Position numbers and translations under genes: made by a program. DNA of 64,000 nt from Ancistrus triradiatus (Eukaryota; Chordata; Actinopteri; Siluriformes; Loricariidae), in the NCBI GenBank assembly GCA_025084515.1, contig JAJAGP010003176.1, positions 1 through 64,000 of the forward strand. Direction: 5' to 3'. Positions 47,150 through 58,486 of this stretch are shown here, piece by piece. Each line of letters starts with the position of its first letter. Positions within the stretch are counted from its first letter, which is position 1. The notes beneath the pieces were generated by a model. It did not search any database, was not told the origin of the DNA, and worked only from the letters and a program-made list of their open reading frames with translations.

Positions 47150-48620
47150 ACTAGTAAATACTAGTAAATTGCATAGATCAAAGCTCGCAAACTTTTTCTT
47201 TGATATCCCAACATATGTTCAAAGTATGAGAATGTCACAAATGACTTACTGCTGTGTGTTTTAAAATGCTAAATACACTATAAATTTGGGAAGGTTTAAA
47301 AATAATCATTTAAAATAAAAATCCCCAGTGCTGTGTTTTGGGTGCTGTTGAAATGACAGGGTTTCTGTGCAGTTTGAGTAGAACATAGCTCTGAGCTTTA
47401 CATTAGAATGTGATACATGATATATTTAGAGAGCTGGCTCGGCTCCATGGTGGAAGGGTTTAACTGGCACTTTAGAAGGGGCGATCCCTTCCTGAGGGGA
47501 AAAACGAGCAGAGGAGTGGACCAGAAAGAGGAAGATATAGCAAGCGCGATGAGTCATCGACTGGTTTGTTTATTATCATGAGTGCAGCGGTATTTATCAG
47601 GCCAACTACTTCCCTCTAGGATAGGGCCTGAACATGCTGTTACTTTCTTTCCTGGTCAAGGTCTCTCTTGTTTGTCTCTGATTCCTCACAAACCCCATGA
47701 ACACTGTTGTTTTTAACCACAAAACCAGTATCTCAAGACCAGTGGTTACTAATTTATAAACTATTTTGCATTTATAAACACTGACCAAATACAGGTCTTG
47801 TGGGCATTAACCTACAGTCTTATCCAAGTGTTTGGTCACACGTGGCCAATTTACATATTTTGCTGATTTTCTAAATGACAGCAAGTTGCTCTGCAGAAGT
47901 TAAGCAACAAACTAAAATATAACTTATTTCTGCACAGTTTAACCAACTACACAGTTACATTTTGAGACCACAGAAAAGCATGTTTTAATTTGATGTAATT
48001 AATCAAATTAAAAGTCAAATTAACTGTTTATTAGGAGTTTGCCAGTTGAGTTTAAAGTATTGCCCTAACACCAGCCTGGCAGCAAGCACTGTAAATGAAT
48101 AAAGAAACAGTTATTTCCAATCAGTGATGCGGTCAGACGCAGACATTTGATCTGACCCCAGGAAGACCGTACAATTAGCCTCTGTAGTGTTTCTCATGAA
48201 ACCAACTCAACAATGTCAACACCTGGGAGAAAGAGGAGAGTTGATATATGGGCACATTTATCATTTGATGTAAAACAGGACTCTTTGTAAACCGTGTGGG
48301 GCGCCATCTCCGGTAAAAGTACAACAAACCTGAAACGAAATCTGTAGGCATGTCATCCTAAAACTGCAGTCAAGCTACCCACAGCTAAATGAATCCAGCT
48401 CCTATTTTAGCGTTATTGCGGACTCTAAAGTTCATGTTCAAGCCAATATTTCAGCAAATAAAGTAGGAATTAAAATATGTTTCCAGTTTGCAACATGGAT
48501 ATATTTTATTTTGTCTAAAAGGTGTTCATACTATCTTTAAGGAGTATTCGGCTCACATAACTCCATTTAATACTGTAATTATGAATAAATACATATAGAA
48601 CATCTTTTATTTTTAATAAA
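47150..48620. other. Intergenic, no gene recognised
   Basis: AT-rich spacer without recognised features. Confidence 0.5.
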
Positions 48621-48624
48621 GCTC

Positions 48625-48786
48625 ATAATTTAGTCAACTGAATCTACTGTAGATTTAGTCGACTATAATCTTATTATAATTAGTTGACTAAGACTAGACT
48701 AAACCTAAAAACAATTCAGATGACTAAATTATGACTAAAACTAAATGATCTTTTAGTCAAAAGACTATAACTAAAACTAAATCAAA
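48625..48786. repeat. gactaaaact-rich repeat
   Basis: Short direct and inverted words (tagtcgacta, agttgactaagactagact, gactaaaactaaatgatc) form a low-complexity repeat of a type common in fish DNA transposons. It ends exactly where the truncated Tc1 copy begins. Confidence 0.5.
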
Positions 48787-49719
48787 ATGTTAATGTTCAT
48801 GAGTCCACCATCAGAAGAACACTGAACAACAATGGTGTGCATGGCAGGGTTGCAAGGAGAAAGCCACTGCTCTCCAAAAAGAACATTGCTGCTCGTCTGC
48901 AGTTTGCTAAAGATCACGTGGACGAGCCAGAAGGCTATTGGAAGAATGTTTTGTGAATGGATGAGACCAAAACAGAACTTTTTGGTTTAAAAGAAAAGCA
49001 TTATGTTTGGAGAAAGGAAAACACAGCATTCCAGCATAAGAACCTTATCCTATCTGTGAAACATGGTGGTGGTAGTATCATGGTTTGGGCCTGTTTTGCT
49101 GCATCTGGGCAGGACGGCTTGCCATCATTGATGGAACAATGAATTCTGAAATCTATCAGAGAATTCTAAAGGGAAATGTCAGGACATCTGTCCATGAACT
49201 GAATCTCAGGAGAAGGTGGGTCATGCAGCAAGACAACGACCCTAAGCACCAAAAGACCTACCAAAGAATGGTTAAAGAAGAATAAAGTTCATGTTTTGGA
49301 ATGGCCAAGCCAAAGTCCTGACCTTAATCCAATGGAAATGTTGTGGAAGGACCTGAAGTGAGCAGCTAATGTGAGGAAATCCACCAACATCCCAGAGCTG
49401 AAGCTGTTCTGTACGGAGGAATGGGCTAAAATTCCTCCAAGCCGGTGTGCAGGACTGATCAACAGCTACAGGAAATGTTTAGCTGCAGTTATTGCTGCAC
49501 AGGGGGGTCACACCAGATACTGCAAGCAAAGGTTCACATACTTTTGCCACTCACTAATATGCAATATTGGATCATTTTCCTCAATAAATAAATGACCAAG
49601 TATAATATTTTTGTCTCATTTGTTTAACTGGTTCTCTTTATCTACTTTTAGGACTGATGATGTTTTAGGTCATATTTATGCAGAAATATAGAAAATTCTA
49701 AAGGGTTCTAAAGGGTTCT
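48787..49719 (+). mobile_element. Tc1-like transposon, 5'-truncated (family A)
   Basis: It starts within the transposase (ttaatgttcatgagtccacc) and runs to the 3' subterminal region. The last terminal-repeat bases are replaced by a duplicated ctaaagggtt near 49705. It retains the longest catalytic-domain sequence of family A in this window. Confidence 0.92.
48790..49535 (+). pseudogene. Tc1 transposase catalytic-domain pseudogene (family A)
   Basis: VNVHESTIRRTLNNNGVHGR and KKNIAARLQFAKDHVDEPEG lead to a TGA at 48955, where the expected Trp of WTDET lies. MDETKTELFGLKEKHYVWRK then continues from 48957, with GGGSIMVWACFAASGQ. A frameshift leads to IDGTMNSEIYQRILKGNVRT and WVMQQDNDPKH (second Asp). 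Another frameshift precedes the DLNPMEMLW codons near 49320 and the KIPPSRCAGLINSYRKCLAA C-terminus (about 49430-49490). All three acidic codons are still present but lie in different frames. Confidence 0.9.
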
Positions 49720-49756
49720 CTTTATCAGATTACTTAATTGTAACCTATGCATTCCC

Positions 49757-49780
49757 GTGTGTGTGTGTGTGTGTGTGTGT
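49757..49780 (+). repeat. (GT)n microsatellite
   Basis: Twelve GT units directly after the Tc1 end region. Confidence 0.95.
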
Positions 49781-49789
49781 TGGGGGAAT

Positions 49790-50770
49790 GAGTAAGTGCC
49801 TGGTCAGCATGCAAGTATGAATGAGTTATGTGTTGTGTCTAAGCATGTGTCATGGGGTGGGAGAGGCCTGGCTTCCTTTGCCTACATTTTCATCTCCCAT
49901 TTCTTAACTCTCACACCTGTGAGAACCTCATTCATTAGGCTTCAGGGTGACCAGGCTCACACCTTCTGTGTACTGTCACACGTACAGTAACCTTAGCTTT
50001 TGAGTGATCTTTCTGCTGCAGGAAGTTGTACTGTTATTAGCACATCTCCTGCTGAGGCGGACCGACACACCTTCCTGCCTGTTTACACATGCTCTCAAAC
50101 ACAGCGAGAGTGCCATTTTAGAGCAGCAATATCCTTTTAAGGAAGGAGAGAAACTAGCAACATAAGTAAAAGCGTTGTGTATGAAACTAACATTCATCAC
50201 TTGATGCTGGCGAGAGTAACATGACGTTTCAGTGATGCCAGTGTTTTGATGTCTAATTTCTAGGACCATCCAAAATCATGCACTCATTCCTCTTTACTTT
50301 ATGTTCTTCGGTGCTCAAAAGTCATTATTAAATTTGAGCAGGAAACTACTCACACTGAGAAATGGGTTTTATTCTGTTATTGAAGTTGCTTACAAAGGGA
50401 AATCTGCATTGCTTGTAATCTTGTGTATATTCTGGAACCTGATTCAATGTCATGTTCACATTAAGCATGATCCACAGACTCGTCCCTCTGACTTGTGACT
50501 CACGGGGTGAGGAAGTAAAAGCCCAGAGTGTCGCAGTTTGTTGATTTTTCTGCTCTTGATTTGATTGCTCACAACAATCAAATCAAGTGTTTACAGCAAA
50601 TGAGCAAGACAGTTGGTTGGTCCAGATGTAGTTTGGAAAGCTTGTGTGAAAGCTAGCACAATTGCTCATAAGATGTTTTTGTCGCAGAATCTGGATTAAG
50701 TAGCAGTTTTCATATCATATTCCTTTAAACTTACATTTAATCATTCAACAAATACTCTTTTTCAAGGCAA
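49790..50770. other. Intergenic, no gene recognised
   Basis: No domain-bearing frame and no recognised repeat. Confidence 0.5.
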
Positions 50771-50774
50771 CTGT

Positions 50775-50925
50775 TACAGTCATGGAAGGTACAACCCAAG
50801 CAGCATGGGTTTAGGGTTTTGCTCAAGGGCAAACAGTGGCACCATGGCAGTGCTGGGACTTGAACTAGGGACCGCCTGGTCAATAATCCAGTACTTTAAC
50901 TGTTATACCACCACAGCCCCAGCAA
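50775..50925 (-). mobile_element. tRNA-derived SINE
   Basis: The minus strand begins ggctgtggtggtataacagt, with an A-box-like start, and carries the B-box region (agttcaagtccc, minus of 50857-50867) and the cactgtttgcccttgagc body. Same family as 3881. Confidence 0.8.
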
Positions 50926-50984
50926 CCACACCAAGCATAGCATTAACTGTGTGTAACATTTTGTTCCAGTTCTGTCCTTCAGGA

Positions 50985-51320
50985 ACATTTATCTATAATG
51001 AAATGCTCATTCTATGAAGCTGTGTCAAACTGGACGGTTTTTATAAAGGTTTATCAAGAAGAGAGATGAGATGCGACTGGATAAACTGGTCAGGCGAGCA
51101 GGATCAGTTGTTGGTGTGGAGCTGGACGCTGTGGTGAAGGTGGCAGAAAGAAGGACATCACACAAACTGTTGTTTATTATGGATGATGATGGACACCCAC
51201 TGCACACCATCATTACGGACAAAAGAAGTTATTTCAGTGGCAGGCTGCTCTACAGACAGACTGAGGAGATCCTTTGTCCCGAGAGCCATCTGGCTCTACA
51301 ACTCTTTTTTCTACAACTCA
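50985..51320 (+). pseudogene. LINE C-terminal fragment
   Basis: One frame, 51071 onward, reads MRLDKLVRRAGSVVGVELDA, VAERRTSHKLLFIMDDDGHP and LHTIITDKRSYFSGRLL. It then shifts to FVPRAIWLYNSFF. This pattern (RRAG, VAERR, LMDDxxHPLH, RSxFSxRLL, FVPRAIxLYN) is the C-terminal end of a fish non-LTR retrotransposon open frame. It is a 5'-truncated relic with no catalytic residues. Clade not assigned. Confidence 0.7.
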
Positions 51321-51324
51321 TCAT

Positions 51325-54290
51325 AATGCAGGGAGTACCTGTATACCACAACACACTCTCTATTGTGACTGTAGAGACTGCAAAGACAATTGTTATTTAT
51401 GATTTATTCTTTAGAGATAAAGTTGTTTTCTTTATGTCTTTCCGATATATGATAAACGTATCACTTGCATAATAGCTAAATCTCTTGTTGTTATTAGAGG
51501 ATAAGTTCTCCCTTTCTGCCTGGCTTCTTCCTTCATGCATCTCAGGAACTCTTCTTGGCTCTCTTGCTTTTGGATTGCTCACTGTTGTGTAGTAAGTAAT
51601 GTTGATGGTTAAACTGTTATGGGAATAAACATTTTTATTCAATGAAAAGACTGAATAAGGATTGCATTATTAAAAAAAAAAAGTGTCTTATCTTGAATAT
51701 GTCTTTTACCAGACACCAGTGACAGTATTGTGTAAATCATACATAAGTTCCACAGAGTTTAAAATATATATTGGATAGAGCTGTTCCAATGAAGGAAAAC
51801 AAGTATAGATGTTTAGATTTTTTTCCAATATAAAAAGGTTTTGGGTACTGTGTGCATGTGCCCTGCGATGGACTGATACAGGGTTGATTTGTGCCTTGCA
51901 ACTGTGCTACCAGTTAGGCCCTGTCTCCTGTGACCCTGAATTGGATTAAATAAATGGATGAATATGAAATAATAATATGGGCAGTGGTTAATGTGTTTAA
52001 TTAGGTTTTACAATAATGACTGCTACCAGGTTAGTAATATGATGTAGACTAGGTTGTATGGAACACCTCTGTGACTCTCAACTCTTCACCTTCCCAACAA
52101 GCCAGAACTTCAACTTTCTGCTCTGCCCTCATTGAAAAAAACACAAAGAAATGGTTTTCCAATTAAGATGGAGAACTTGGCTGGATTTCACAGGGACCTG
52201 ACCTTAATTCTGTCACATAGTTATGAGGTAACGCCAACAGGGCAGAACCAGGGCTTGTCAAACATCAGTACCTGACCTCACAGTCATGTAAATGTAGTGA
52301 AATAATTTTGCAGAACAGTGAAGGCATATTATATGATTTTAAATGTGCCCACTGTGGGCTATAAACTGTAAATTGTAATATTACCCACGTGAGAGAGCTA
52401 GGGTTGGGCATTTGGATTGAGTTTAGGCCTCACATGCCTTTGTGGTCTTGGTGTGTGAGGAATGAGACAGAGTTTATGCATAGTTATGACTTGACTCATT
52501 AGAGTAACTGCCTCTTCATGCTCACTTTCCATCCTGGTCATTTTGTGCATTTATGTTGAATTTCTGTAAAAGCCCACATTGCTACTGAGAGATTCAATGC
52601 ACTGAATGCAATAAATGTAAGAAAGACTGTTAGTTTATCATAGAACTAAAGTATTTTTTCAAGGCATTACTTCGTAAATCATTTCATTGTCTTCTCTACT
52701 ATTTTAGTACACCATTAATAACAAATGTTACCTTTGCAGTGTGGAAAGAAAATGATCTACACAAAATGCTGTTCTTTTTGTGTCCCACAAAGCCAGTCCA
52801 TTACAGTTTCTGTCGAAGAGCATCTAGTTGTTATACTACTTGATGAAGCAGCATGTTGTGCTTGTATGTAACAATATTTGTCTTCTAACATTGAGTTGTG
52901 ACATCTCAGTGATCAGATCATGCCAAAATGCACTTTTTCATGGAAGGAAATTCTCTGGAAGCCAGATCATTTTCATGGCAGGTATATCATCAGAATGAGT
53001 CGAGGTTGGTCAGGCAAAGAACTCAAACAGGTTGCTGACATTTTCGCTTGGGGCAAGATTAACTACAAAACCGCTGACTATTTTGTAAGTGTTCTTCAAC
53101 CTGATTAGGGCGTGTACACTGTGCCCTCAAGGGCTGATAGCTCTGATGAAGAAACACTATTACATATGGAAAACAAACCTACAGCCTGACCTAGATAGGA
53201 GCAAGGTCAACATTCGAGTTGAGTTGGTGTTTTATGGTGTGTTGACAAGCAGACATGACAAACATGGAGAATTTTGCCTGATCAATCGCATTTCAAATGG
53301 TCATAACTGGGCAAGTATTTCTTAAAAGAAACAGGCTTTATTTAGAAACCATAGTCCAAGTTTCAGGCACTGACAGAAAAGATCTTATAGCAGGCTGCCC
53401 ACTTTTGGGTATGGCTGGGAAGTGTAAAGCACAAGATGACACATTAGCAGCCTACAACAGCTCAGTGTCTTGCCATGAAACTAGCTGTAAAAGTTAAGAA
53501 GTGACATTTAATGTGGCTTTGTATTTTGTATTAGGGTTTCCCCTCACAGAGTGGGTAATTCCAGACTGCAGAAGTTAAGGGCATGTTCTGCTTAAGAGAT
53601 GTGAAACATTTCATTGCAGTAAAATGTTACTATTCTAAGTGCGTTCTTCTGCTTCAAATTCTCACTTGAATAATTTCAGTTGTATTGTGGAGAGAAAAAC
53701 GGATTTAAACAACAACTACACCAACAAAGGACCCAACGCAGTAGGAATCAAATAAGTTAAGATTAGGATAAAGTGACTACTGAAGAATAGTTCGAAGAAC
53801 GTTTAAAAATAAATTAGAGTACGGTCAGTTATCGTTATGTAGCTGTAGTTTCTTGCTGTGTAGGTTACTGTTCTACCAGTGATTGTGTGTGTGAGGCCAT
53901 TACAGTGTTTACCTTTAGTTCTAATGAAAGTGCCTGGATTAGCATGACAGAATTGATTTAGCTGTTTTACTTTCTGTAACGGTGAACTGCGTTTCAGAAA
54001 TTGGGACAGGCAGTTGGTAGCATATATCGTAACCTTTAATTTCGCTTTGACTCGGGTTTGGGCTTGAAGTTCCACTGTTGTGACCAAAAGTTGGTAGCAA
54101 AAGCGTGGGAACGCCATTAAAACACGTGCAAAACACGTGACCCTATGTTACCGCCTTATGAGGCGTTATGGATCACCGTGCCCATAGAATGTCTTTCTTC
54201 AGCGTTAAATAACTGAATGTTTTAAATAATCACACGAAATAAAGCCCTCAAACGTTTTTGTGTCGGAAAGGGTTAACTTTCTCGTCTCGT
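51325..54290. other. Upstream region of btg1
   Basis: Nearly repeat-free. Only a short SINE-tail-like piece is seen at about 51845-51955 (gccctgcgatggactgatac, then ataaatggatgaat). Open frames at 52920-53500 have no recognisable domain. Regulatory elements of btg1 may lie here, but none can be pinpointed from one sequence. Confidence 0.5.
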
Positions 54291-54340
54291 CATAGACTTT
54301 CGTTTATTTCTAGCTGTGACGCAGCGTCTCTCCTCCTCCG

Positions 54341-54375
54341 CCAATGCGTCATGCTGGGCCTAAGCTCTGATTGGT
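54341..54375 (+). promoter_or_regulatory. CCAAT boxes of btg1
   Basis: A direct CCAAT at 54341-54345 and an inverted one (attggt, 54370-54375) lie about 84 and 55 bp upstream of the TATA box. This is the usual position for NF-Y binding. Function is inferred from position and motif. Confidence 0.6.
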
Positions 54376-54424
54376 CCGCTCTTGTTGCTGTTGTTGCTGC
54401 GCTCGCGGGTGGAGCGGTGGGTGT

Positions 54425-54432
54425 TATATAAG
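54425..54432 (+). promoter_or_regulatory. TATA box of btg1
   Basis: TATATAAG in a GC-rich setting, predicting transcription start near 54455 and a 5' UTR of about 250 nt. Confidence 0.78.
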
Positions 54433-54454
54433 CCCACTTCCCCTTGCCCGTCTT

Positions 54455-54706
54455 TCCCACTCTTCTCGAGAAAGAGAGCGTGTTTGGCCGTGACGTCACC
54501 GCTCGAGGATAAACAAGGCTGCTCGGACGGTTGTCCGGAAACATAACACTTCAGACCCTTCCCTACTTTGGAAAATAAATGCCCGACTTCGGCCACAAAG
54601 TCGAAAAGCAAGCAAACAAGAGAGATCGCCCTAGCAGAGAGAGAGGTCGATTGGTTACCGTGGTGGAAGCTAAAGCGCACCAAGCTGCGTGCTCCTCGCG
54701 CTCTCA
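54455..54706 (+). other. btg1: 5' UTR of btg1 (predicted)
   Basis: Placed between the start predicted from the TATA box and the first in-frame ATG. The first ATG in it is the uORF start at 54579. No other upstream ATG occurs before that. Confidence 0.6.
54491..54498 (+). promoter_or_regulatory. Palindromic CRE (TGACGTCA)
   Basis: A perfect 8 bp cAMP response element about 60 bp downstream of the TATA box, so probably in the transcribed 5' UTR region. CREB/ATF binding is inferred from the motif only. Confidence 0.6.
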
Positions 54707-54737
54707 ATGCATCCCCTTTGCGCTCGGGCAACGATGA
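54579..54737 (+). other. Upstream ORF overlapping the btg1 start
   Basis: A 52-codon open frame begins at ATG 54579 in frame +2 relative to btg1, in a weak start context (T at -3, C at +4). It runs through the first btg1 ATG (54707) and stops at TGA 54735-54737. This overlaps the second in-frame btg1 ATG (54734-54736) as ATGA. The peptide (MPDFGHKVEKQANKRDRPSR at its start) has no recognised domain. If translated, it would reduce initiation at 54707 and could favour restart at 54734. This is inferred, not shown. Confidence 0.55.
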
Positions 54738-57700
54738 AGCCTGAGATAACCGCCGCGGTCGGCTTCCTGTCGAGATTTCTGCGGGTAAAGGGCCATGTGA
54801 ATGACCGACAGCTACAGACCTTCAGCCAGACGCTCCAGGACATGATGGCAGGTGAGAAAGAAACCTTTGGTCGTCGATTAAAAACACTCTTGCGTTCCGT
54901 ATCTGACGCACTCGGGCGCGTGCCCGTGTTTTGTTTGTCAGAGACAATCGGGGCCTTTGTGTTCACGCGAGCCACATAGACGGAAACGCGCGCGCGCGCG
55001 CTAAACCAACGGCTCCGGCCGTTTCAGATACATAAACATCACGCACAGGTTTCTTATAAACTCCACATAGGTTCATACAGACGGATTAAAAATGTTAGGA
55101 CACGACAAAAGACGTGTAATGTTAGGTCGAATTACGCCGTGAAGATTACTCACTGAATTGCTGAGCTGAGAATTACGTAATCTCGCATGAAAATCCATTT
55201 CATCAGTTTGAATTCTGATCACTTCATTCATTATTGCATAAGGTCGTACTGGGTGTTGCTTTATTACGTCTTTCGGTGGGGCATGTTTACATTGACACGT
55301 CGGTGCAGAAGTGTAGCCGTTTAGCCTACGTGTTTTTCCGTCGATATAAACCGTCTGTAAGGTTGTAATAAGAGTGTAACTAATGCACACACGAAGCAGC
55401 TCATTTTTATTGAGGAAAAACAACTTCAGTCGGTGGTCTTGAAGTGAAAATGTACTGAAAAACAAACCCTCTTGCTTTTCCCTGGTGTGTTTGCCAAAAA
55501 CAGGACTGTTTGGTTGATCCTAGTTAGTCTGCTGGTGGTTTAGCTGGTGAACTCCAAATTCAACATATGCAGGTCTGCTGTTTTTGGTGTAGTTACCTAG
55601 GCCCACATTATACATGTAAGCTCAGAGAATAAATACATGTAGATAATTGAATACACCCACTAAATTCACTAAAATCGTGTACTGTTTTTTAGATGCGTCA
55701 AAATGTTTTGAGATGTTACATTTGTTTTCATTGATCACTCTCCTTGCGCTTTGGACCTGTGAAACAATCAGGTGAAACCGTGTTGTGAACAAATCAAAAC
55801 TCTTTTTGTATCAACAGCATGTTCTTGTATGTAGGTAGAGCTGTTTCCGTCAGTATTTCCTCCATTTCTGTAATTCAGCTGCAGGCAAAACTGTTTGTAA
55901 ACAGCTGTTCTTGTGGCGTTCTCCTACAAAATGGCTGCAGCTGGGGGAGGTGAGCCACGACTGGCAAGTTTCAGCTGAGGAGGAGGGTGGTGATCAAAAC
56001 TGAAATGCAGATTACTGGAATTTTTAGGGCTTGCTTTCCATTCATTCTGTTCTCAGTTTGTCTTTCAGTGGGCAGAGACTAACACATCCACATAAACTCT
56101 ACAAACATTGCAAATTAATGATTTCTACAAGGACCAAGGGTTATTTGAAAGTAGGCCTGTGTACAGGCTCACTGCCAGTGCATGGCAGAGCTGTATTTGC
56201 ATAATGTTTGCCGTTGACCTCTTATATATGACTGATTTGGGTCAGCTGACCCTAATCCACATGTTGATGCACCATATAATGGTGTTAAGAGATTGGTCCA
56301 TGTTGCTCTCAATATCATGGTGTCAGTTGTGTTTGAAGACGTTTACTTATTTTAAAAAATGTTGGAAGAAAAGTATTGGGACGCATTTTATTTACTGTCT
56401 ATTAGTATTAATTGACCTGTATTGATTCCTGTTACATAAGCTGTACTGTGTATTGCAAACGTGTCTGTGAGCACACAGCAGACATTTCTCATACGTGTGA
56501 CCTGTGGTGCCAGGCCTATCAGAGATCTTTGTAAAATTGCCTGGCACATCCTGTTACCTTTTGTTCTTTTCCAAATAGAAGGTAGAATTATGATTCCCAG
56601 TCTGTCTAAAGGGATTCTGATAAATGAAGTCTTTGTGGGGTTGTCTGAAAGGCCCTCGCATGCTTCACACTGTTTCTGCTGCACCACACAATGCCATTAA
56701 ACATGGTGTGCCACACAGATACAAAACTGGGCCAAAAACACCAAAGGTTGAAAAAGAATTAAACCACTGAGGTCTGGATATGGTTTGAGAGACTTGAACA
56801 TTTTTCTCTACAGTTTATTATTTCCAAGTTAAACAGCACCAGTCCCCCTGACCAGCTTTGTTGGGCAGCTGGCTAAACTGGGACAATTCTTCTTTAAGGC
56901 TAAAGCACCTCCCCTACAGCTGCTCTGCCAGGGCATGAGCCTTTTGCTCTTGTTGTTCAGCACCATCAGTTGAGGACTTTGTGACTCATAGGCCGAAAAG
57001 GGGATTGTGCAATCTAATGGCCCTGGCCCTGTCCCTGTCGGTCACGTAGCTCTTGTGGGGGAGGTGATCTATGGAAAGTGATCAGGTTTTTTAAACGAAT
57101 GGCTTTCTTTTTCACCAACAAATGCAGATTCTTCTTTGTCCACTTACTACAATGTAGAAAAATATCTACTGTAAACGTTTAATAGCACGTTAGTAATACA
57201 GATTCAAAATAATATTATATAGTAAAAAGTGTAGACCTTTTACTCTAGATTTTTATATTTTCATAACAGATCTACTAAAAGTATATAACATTACTAAAAT
57301 AGTTTCTTTATATGTTTGAGGTGTGGAGGGGATTGTTGTTGTTACACAAAAGTAGCAAAGTTCAAAAACAACTCAAGACAACAACATTGATCACAAACTA
57401 CAAGGAACGCAGTTTAATGTTAATGTAGTAGCGTTATAGTAAAGAACTAAGCTAAGAACTAAAATAAATCCAGTTGACATTGGGAACCACTTTTATGGCT
57501 TCTGTTTACAACTGAACTTGTTGTAGTTTGTTTTTATTGGCGACTTGTATCAGATACTAAACTCTATCAACGTTCTTGATGTACCTTATCCATACTTTAT
57601 CATATTGTTTATGAAAGTAGCCGTGTGACTGGCGCCTTCTGAAGAAATGAAATGCAGATATATCGCACTATATCGTGATATAATCGTATAATTATAGGAG

Positions 57701-58486
57701 CAATTAATGGCTTAGGTCACTATCTTAAACTGATGTAAGGGTAACAACTTATTAGAAACTAAGAACTAGCTAGGTAGCTCTAAAACAAAGGAAAAGAAGT
57801 GTATTTTTTACGACGCTCAGACAGTTGATGTCTTTATTCCATGTTCTGTGTTGGGTAAATAGCTGTAGTAAACTGAATACATGCACTGAATGAATGCTTT
57901 GTGGAGTTTCAGAGCATTAATGGGGAAGTATAACTCGGCGGTTGTACCAGATTTACAGATATTCTGATTATTTTTTGTTGTGTATCTACACTGTTAGTTA
58001 ATAATTGTTGTTTGTTTTATACTTTGTGTGTTCGATATTTTTTATAATGGAATAACCACTGCTCTTATTCTCTCCACAGAGCAATATAAGCACCACTGGT
58101 TTCCCGACCGCCCGTGCAAGGGCTCAGGCTACCGCTGCATCCGCATCAACCACAAGATGGACCCTCTGGTGGGTCAGGCGGGCCAGCGCATTGGCCTAAG
58201 CACGCAGCAACTGTACCTGCTGCTGCCCAGTGAGCTCACGCTCTGGGTCGACCCGTTTGAAGTGTCCTACCGCATTGGTGAAGATGGCTCCATCTGCGTG
58301 CTCTATGAATCACAGCCCAACAACAGTGCAAATGCTAATACCAGCACCAACATCTCCACTGGAACCAGCAGCTCTGCCTCGACGGTGCCACCCATGCTGG
58401 ACAGTCACATCAGCTGCAAGGAAGAACTGCTGGTGCTTGGACGAACCAGCCCAGCCAAGCCCTACATGATGACCGTGTCCAGCTAA
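54707..58486 (+). CDS. btg1: BTG1 anti-proliferation factor
   Basis: Two coding exons, 54707-54851 and 58080-58486, joined at ...GCAG|gtgag and ctccacag|AGCAA, give 183 residues. BTG/Tob proteins bind the CAF1/CCR4 deadenylases through the BTG domain and restrain cell proliferation. Residues 11-48 form the N-terminal helices (PEITAAVGFLSRFLRVKG). Box A is about 51-73 (YKHHWFPDRP, then GSGYRCIRINH) and Box B about 98-118 (LPSELTLWVDPFEVSYRIGE). Tyr66 and Trp104 match the positions needed for CAF1 binding in BTG2. The C-terminus (SCKEELLVLGRTSPAK, then MMTVSS) is BTG1-type rather than BTG2-type. The N/S/T-rich linker 126-155 makes it 12 residues longer than human BTG1 (171). The start at 54707 matches the MHP start of vertebrate BTG1. 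Met10 (54734) is a possible alternative. Confidence 0.96.
54852..58079 (+). other. btg1: Single intron of btg1
   Basis: 3228 bp with consensus ends (GTGAG donor; pyrimidine-rich tract ttattctctccac then AG). It is phase 1 and falls after residue 48, the position conserved in the BTG family. Its first 150 bp are CpG-rich, then it becomes AT-rich. I recognise no transposon in it, and the short open frames (for example 56108-56425) are chance. Confidence 0.92.
54987..55001. repeat. (CG)n tract
   Basis: Fifteen bases of alternating CG just inside the intron. Alternating purine-pyrimidine CG can adopt Z-DNA. Confidence 0.9.

Larger units (their letters stand above)
54295..55020. promoter_or_regulatory. 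CpG-rich promoter region of btg1
   Basis: CpG dinucleotides are dense here in an otherwise AT-rich, CpG-poor window. The region covers the promoter, 5' UTR, exon 1 and the first part of the intron, ending with a (CG)n tract at 54987-55001. It fits a CpG island at a housekeeping or immediate-early type promoter. Confidence 0.8.

Noticed and set aside
52920..53500. Possible small gene from three neighbouring frames
   Set aside because: Frames overlap with no conserved domain, no consensus splice sites that I could connect, and no promoter signal.
54290..54975. Antisense frames of 84-123 codons across the btg1 promoter and exon 1
   Set aside because: Shadows of CpG-rich sequence opposite the real exon; no independent evidence of an antisense gene.
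56108..56425. 105-codon frame inside the btg1 intron
   Set aside because: Chance frame in intron DNA; no domain and no splice signals linking it to btg1.
54707..58486. BTG2 instead of BTG1
   Set aside because: The C-terminal SCKEELL/LGRTSP pattern and the MHP start match BTG1; BTG2 ends differently and lacks the SCKEELL segment.
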